Position numbers and translations under genes: made by a program. This document shows positions 62,868 to 64,000 of a stretch of 64,000 bases of DNA, one piece after another. Origin of the DNA: Actinopolyspora lacussalsi subsp. righensis (lineage in GTDB: Bacteria; Actinomycetota; Actinomycetes; Mycobacteriales; Pseudonocardiaceae); assembly GCF_900116555.1 (NCBI RefSeq), contig NZ_FPAT01000001.1:740613-804612 (forward strand), in the 5' to 3' direction. The notes beneath the pieces were generated by a model. It was not told the DNA's origin. It searched no databases and saw nothing but the letters and a program-made list of their open reading frames with translations. Each line of letters starts with the position of its first letter. Positions within the stretch are counted from its first letter, which is position 1.

Positions 62868-63493
62868 GCCGCCACTTCCGAGGTCAGTGCGCCGGGCTGT
62901 TCGAGGAAGACGTGCACCAGTTCCCAGAGGATGTGGTACATGGTCACGTGCACTTCCTTGACCACGCGCGGATCGGTGGCCCGCGCCGTGAGCACGTGGT
63001 CGACTCCGGAGTCCGCCACCGCCCCGCCGTCACCACCGACCAGGCCGACGGTCAGCAGGCCGAGGTCGCCGCTCTCGCGCAGCCCGCGCAGCACGTTGGC
63101 GCAGTTCCCGTCGGTGGAGATCCCCAGCGCGATGTCGCCCGGGTCGGCCAGGTGCCGGATCTGATGGGCGAACACCTCGTCCAGCCCCTCGCCGCTACCG
63201 GTGGCCACTCCGGTGACCGTGGCCACGTCGGAGGTCAGCGAGACGGCGGGCAGCGCGCGTTTGCCGACGATCACCGGATGCACGAACTCGACTGCGACGT
63301 GCTGCGCGTCGGTACTGGCCCCGCCGTTTCCGAAAACGACCAGTTTTCCACCTTCGTGGAATCGTCGGGACACGGCATGACAGGCTCGGGCCACGTTATC
63401 GGCGTTCGCCAGGATTTGATTGACGGGTTCGACACGACGTTCAAACAGGCGATCGACCGTTTCGTGCGCACCGCTGTCCGGGGACGATGACAT
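62864..63493 (-). CDS. SIS-domain protein 2 (GmhA-like), hydrogenase-linked
   Basis: 209 aa from ATG 63493 with AAGGAAG upstream. FGNGGASTDAQHVAVEFVHP, ALGISTDGNCANVLRGL and a GGDGGAVADSGVDHVL segment define the SIS fold. It is clearly paralogous to SIS1 but shorter, and the SGNS of SIS1 is DGNC here, a difference in the phosphate-binding loop. First gene of the hydrogenase locus, immediately behind the CRP-like site. Confidence 0.88.
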   Translation of the reverse strand: MSSSPDSGAHETVDRLFERRVEPVNQILANADNVARACHAVSRRFHEGGKLVVFGNGGASTDAQHVAVEFVHPVIVGKRALPAVSLTSDVATVTGVATGSGEGLDEVFAHQIRHLADPGDIALGISTDGNCANVLRGLRESGDLGLLTVGLVGGDGGAVADSGVDHVLTARATDPRVVKEVHVTMYHILWELVHVFLEQPGALTSEVAA

Positions 63494-64000
63494 CGGTGAT
63501 CACTTCCTTGTGGTGGTATGCGGCATCGCCCAAGCTAGAACAGAGTGAATCAGTTCACAACTCGATGTTGGAGTTCAGCAGCGCACCACGATTCGGCGAG
63601 AGAAATTCGTGAAATCATCGCCACGAAACAAACAGACAAAAAATGAGACCGTTCCGGAATCGCACACGGAAAGACTGAAAAATATCCCGCGAGAATCGCG
63701 AATTGGCGTGTCGTTGTTGACCGAGTCCCGAGAGAACCCGACCACGGTGCCACAGCGACGTGGATCCTCACACGGTCACGTGACACCGGATCGGTTCACT
63801 CGCTACACCGGCCCGCGAGCATCCACTGGCACAGATCCGGGCAGCGTTCCGCAGTGCTTCGGCTCGCCGAAGTCGACAGCCCGGCCCGACACGGGTTTCG
63901 CCCCAACGCGCTCAGGGGTGGGGGTTCTGCTTGGTGTGTCGTTGTCGGGCGCGGTGTCGTGCGACGTTTTGTCGGTTTCCGCATATCTGGGGGGTGCAGT
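63494..64000. other. 507-bp region upstream of the hydrogenase locus
   Basis: No supported gene. Bases ~63590-63720 are clearly A/T-richer than the rest of the window and include AAACAAACAGACAAAAAATG, typical of promoter DNA. On the minus strand TTGTGA, 17 bp, TAGCTT (about 63529-63560) could form a -35/-10 pair for the operon. The last ~200 bases are GC-rich with only short, low-complexity frames and may lead into a gene beyond the window. Confidence 0.5.
63544..63559. promoter_or_regulatory. CRP/FNR-type palindrome upstream of the hydrogenase operon
   Basis: AGTGA-ATCAGT-TCACA fits the CRP/GlxR consensus (TGTGA-N6-TCACA) at 9 of 10 conserved positions. It is centred ~58 bp upstream of the SIS2 ATG and overlaps the putative -35 box, so binding might repress this promoter or activate one slightly downstream. 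CRP-family control of high-affinity hydrogenases during carbon limitation would make sense; this is inference. Confidence 0.55.

Noticed and set aside
63796..63984. 62-codon minus-strand frame at the window end
   Set aside because: Pro/Arg/Thr-rich start with no ribosome-binding motif. The end (CQWMLAGRC) is suggestive but too short to support a gene.

Overview
The window is high-GC actinobacterial DNA. Genes pack tightly with 1-4 bp start/stop overlaps, and GTG and TTG starts are common. The gene content (MptB mannosyltransferase, actinobacterial SUF operon led by SufR, OpcA-linked zwf, EspG/PPE/WXG100 proteins, DUF397/DUF5753 pairs, group 1h [NiFe]-hydrogenase) points to a Pseudonocardiales/Actinopolysporales-type organism such as Actinopolyspora or Saccharopolyspora. 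The genus is a guess, since no rRNA or other marker is present.

Layout. 0-5.6 kb: a truncated acVLRF1-type peptidyl-tRNA hydrolase, a dNTP triphosphohydrolase, a lone lycopene cyclase and an EAL-CBS-GGDEF protein. 6.1-12.7 kb: a complete minus-strand sufR-B-D-C-S-U-T operon for iron-sulfur cluster assembly. 12.8-18.3 kb: MptB, a two-gene ABC exporter, an SCO6745-family protein and haem A synthase (CtaA). 18.4-24.7 kb: a GbsR/MarR regulator, an ATP-grasp enzyme, a quinone oxidoreductase, a truncated haemoglobin that lacks the proximal His, an NCS1-like permease with a Cys-rich tail, and a DedA protein. 25-33.4 kb: the pentose-phosphate operon tkt-tal-pgi-zwf-opcA-pgl. 33.5-36.4 kb: VOC protein, RraA-like protein, phosphopantetheinyl transferase and metallophosphoesterase. 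36.7-39 kb: hypF, on its own. 39-47.2 kb: an orphan ESX (type VII) substrate/chaperone island with no secretion core, including a PE-like gene broken near its 3' end. 47.3-49.1 kb: a DUF5753 regulator with two DUF397 partners and a divergent small gene.

49.3-63.5 kb: one long minus-strand hydrogenase locus. In transcription order it reads SIS2, HypC-like, SIS1, HhyS, HhyL, NifU/Rieske protein, DUF5947, DUF6084, an unrecognised 525-aa protein, maturation protease, a 34-aa DUF6893-type protein, HypC, HypD, HypE, HypA, HypB. The catalytic subunits have the signature of group 1h high-affinity uptake hydrogenases that scavenge atmospheric H2: no Tat signal and a Cys-x-x-Asp proximal-cluster motif. 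A CRP-like GTGA-N6-TCAC palindrome lies about 50 bp upstream of the first gene. The SUF operon and the NifU/Rieske protein fit the high Fe-S demand of this enzyme.

Two dispersed intergenic repeat families overlie this layout. R1 is a conserved ~25-nt bulged hairpin with five copies. R2 is a ~115-nt imperfect inverted repeat with four near-complete copies and three fragments. R2 occupies each of the three large spacers inside the otherwise overlapping hydrogenase operon, and in three places R1 and R2 sit close together. These repeats, the SIS-HypC-SIS module, the tiny and unknown hydrogenase-linked proteins and the proximal-His-less globin are the least explained parts of the window.
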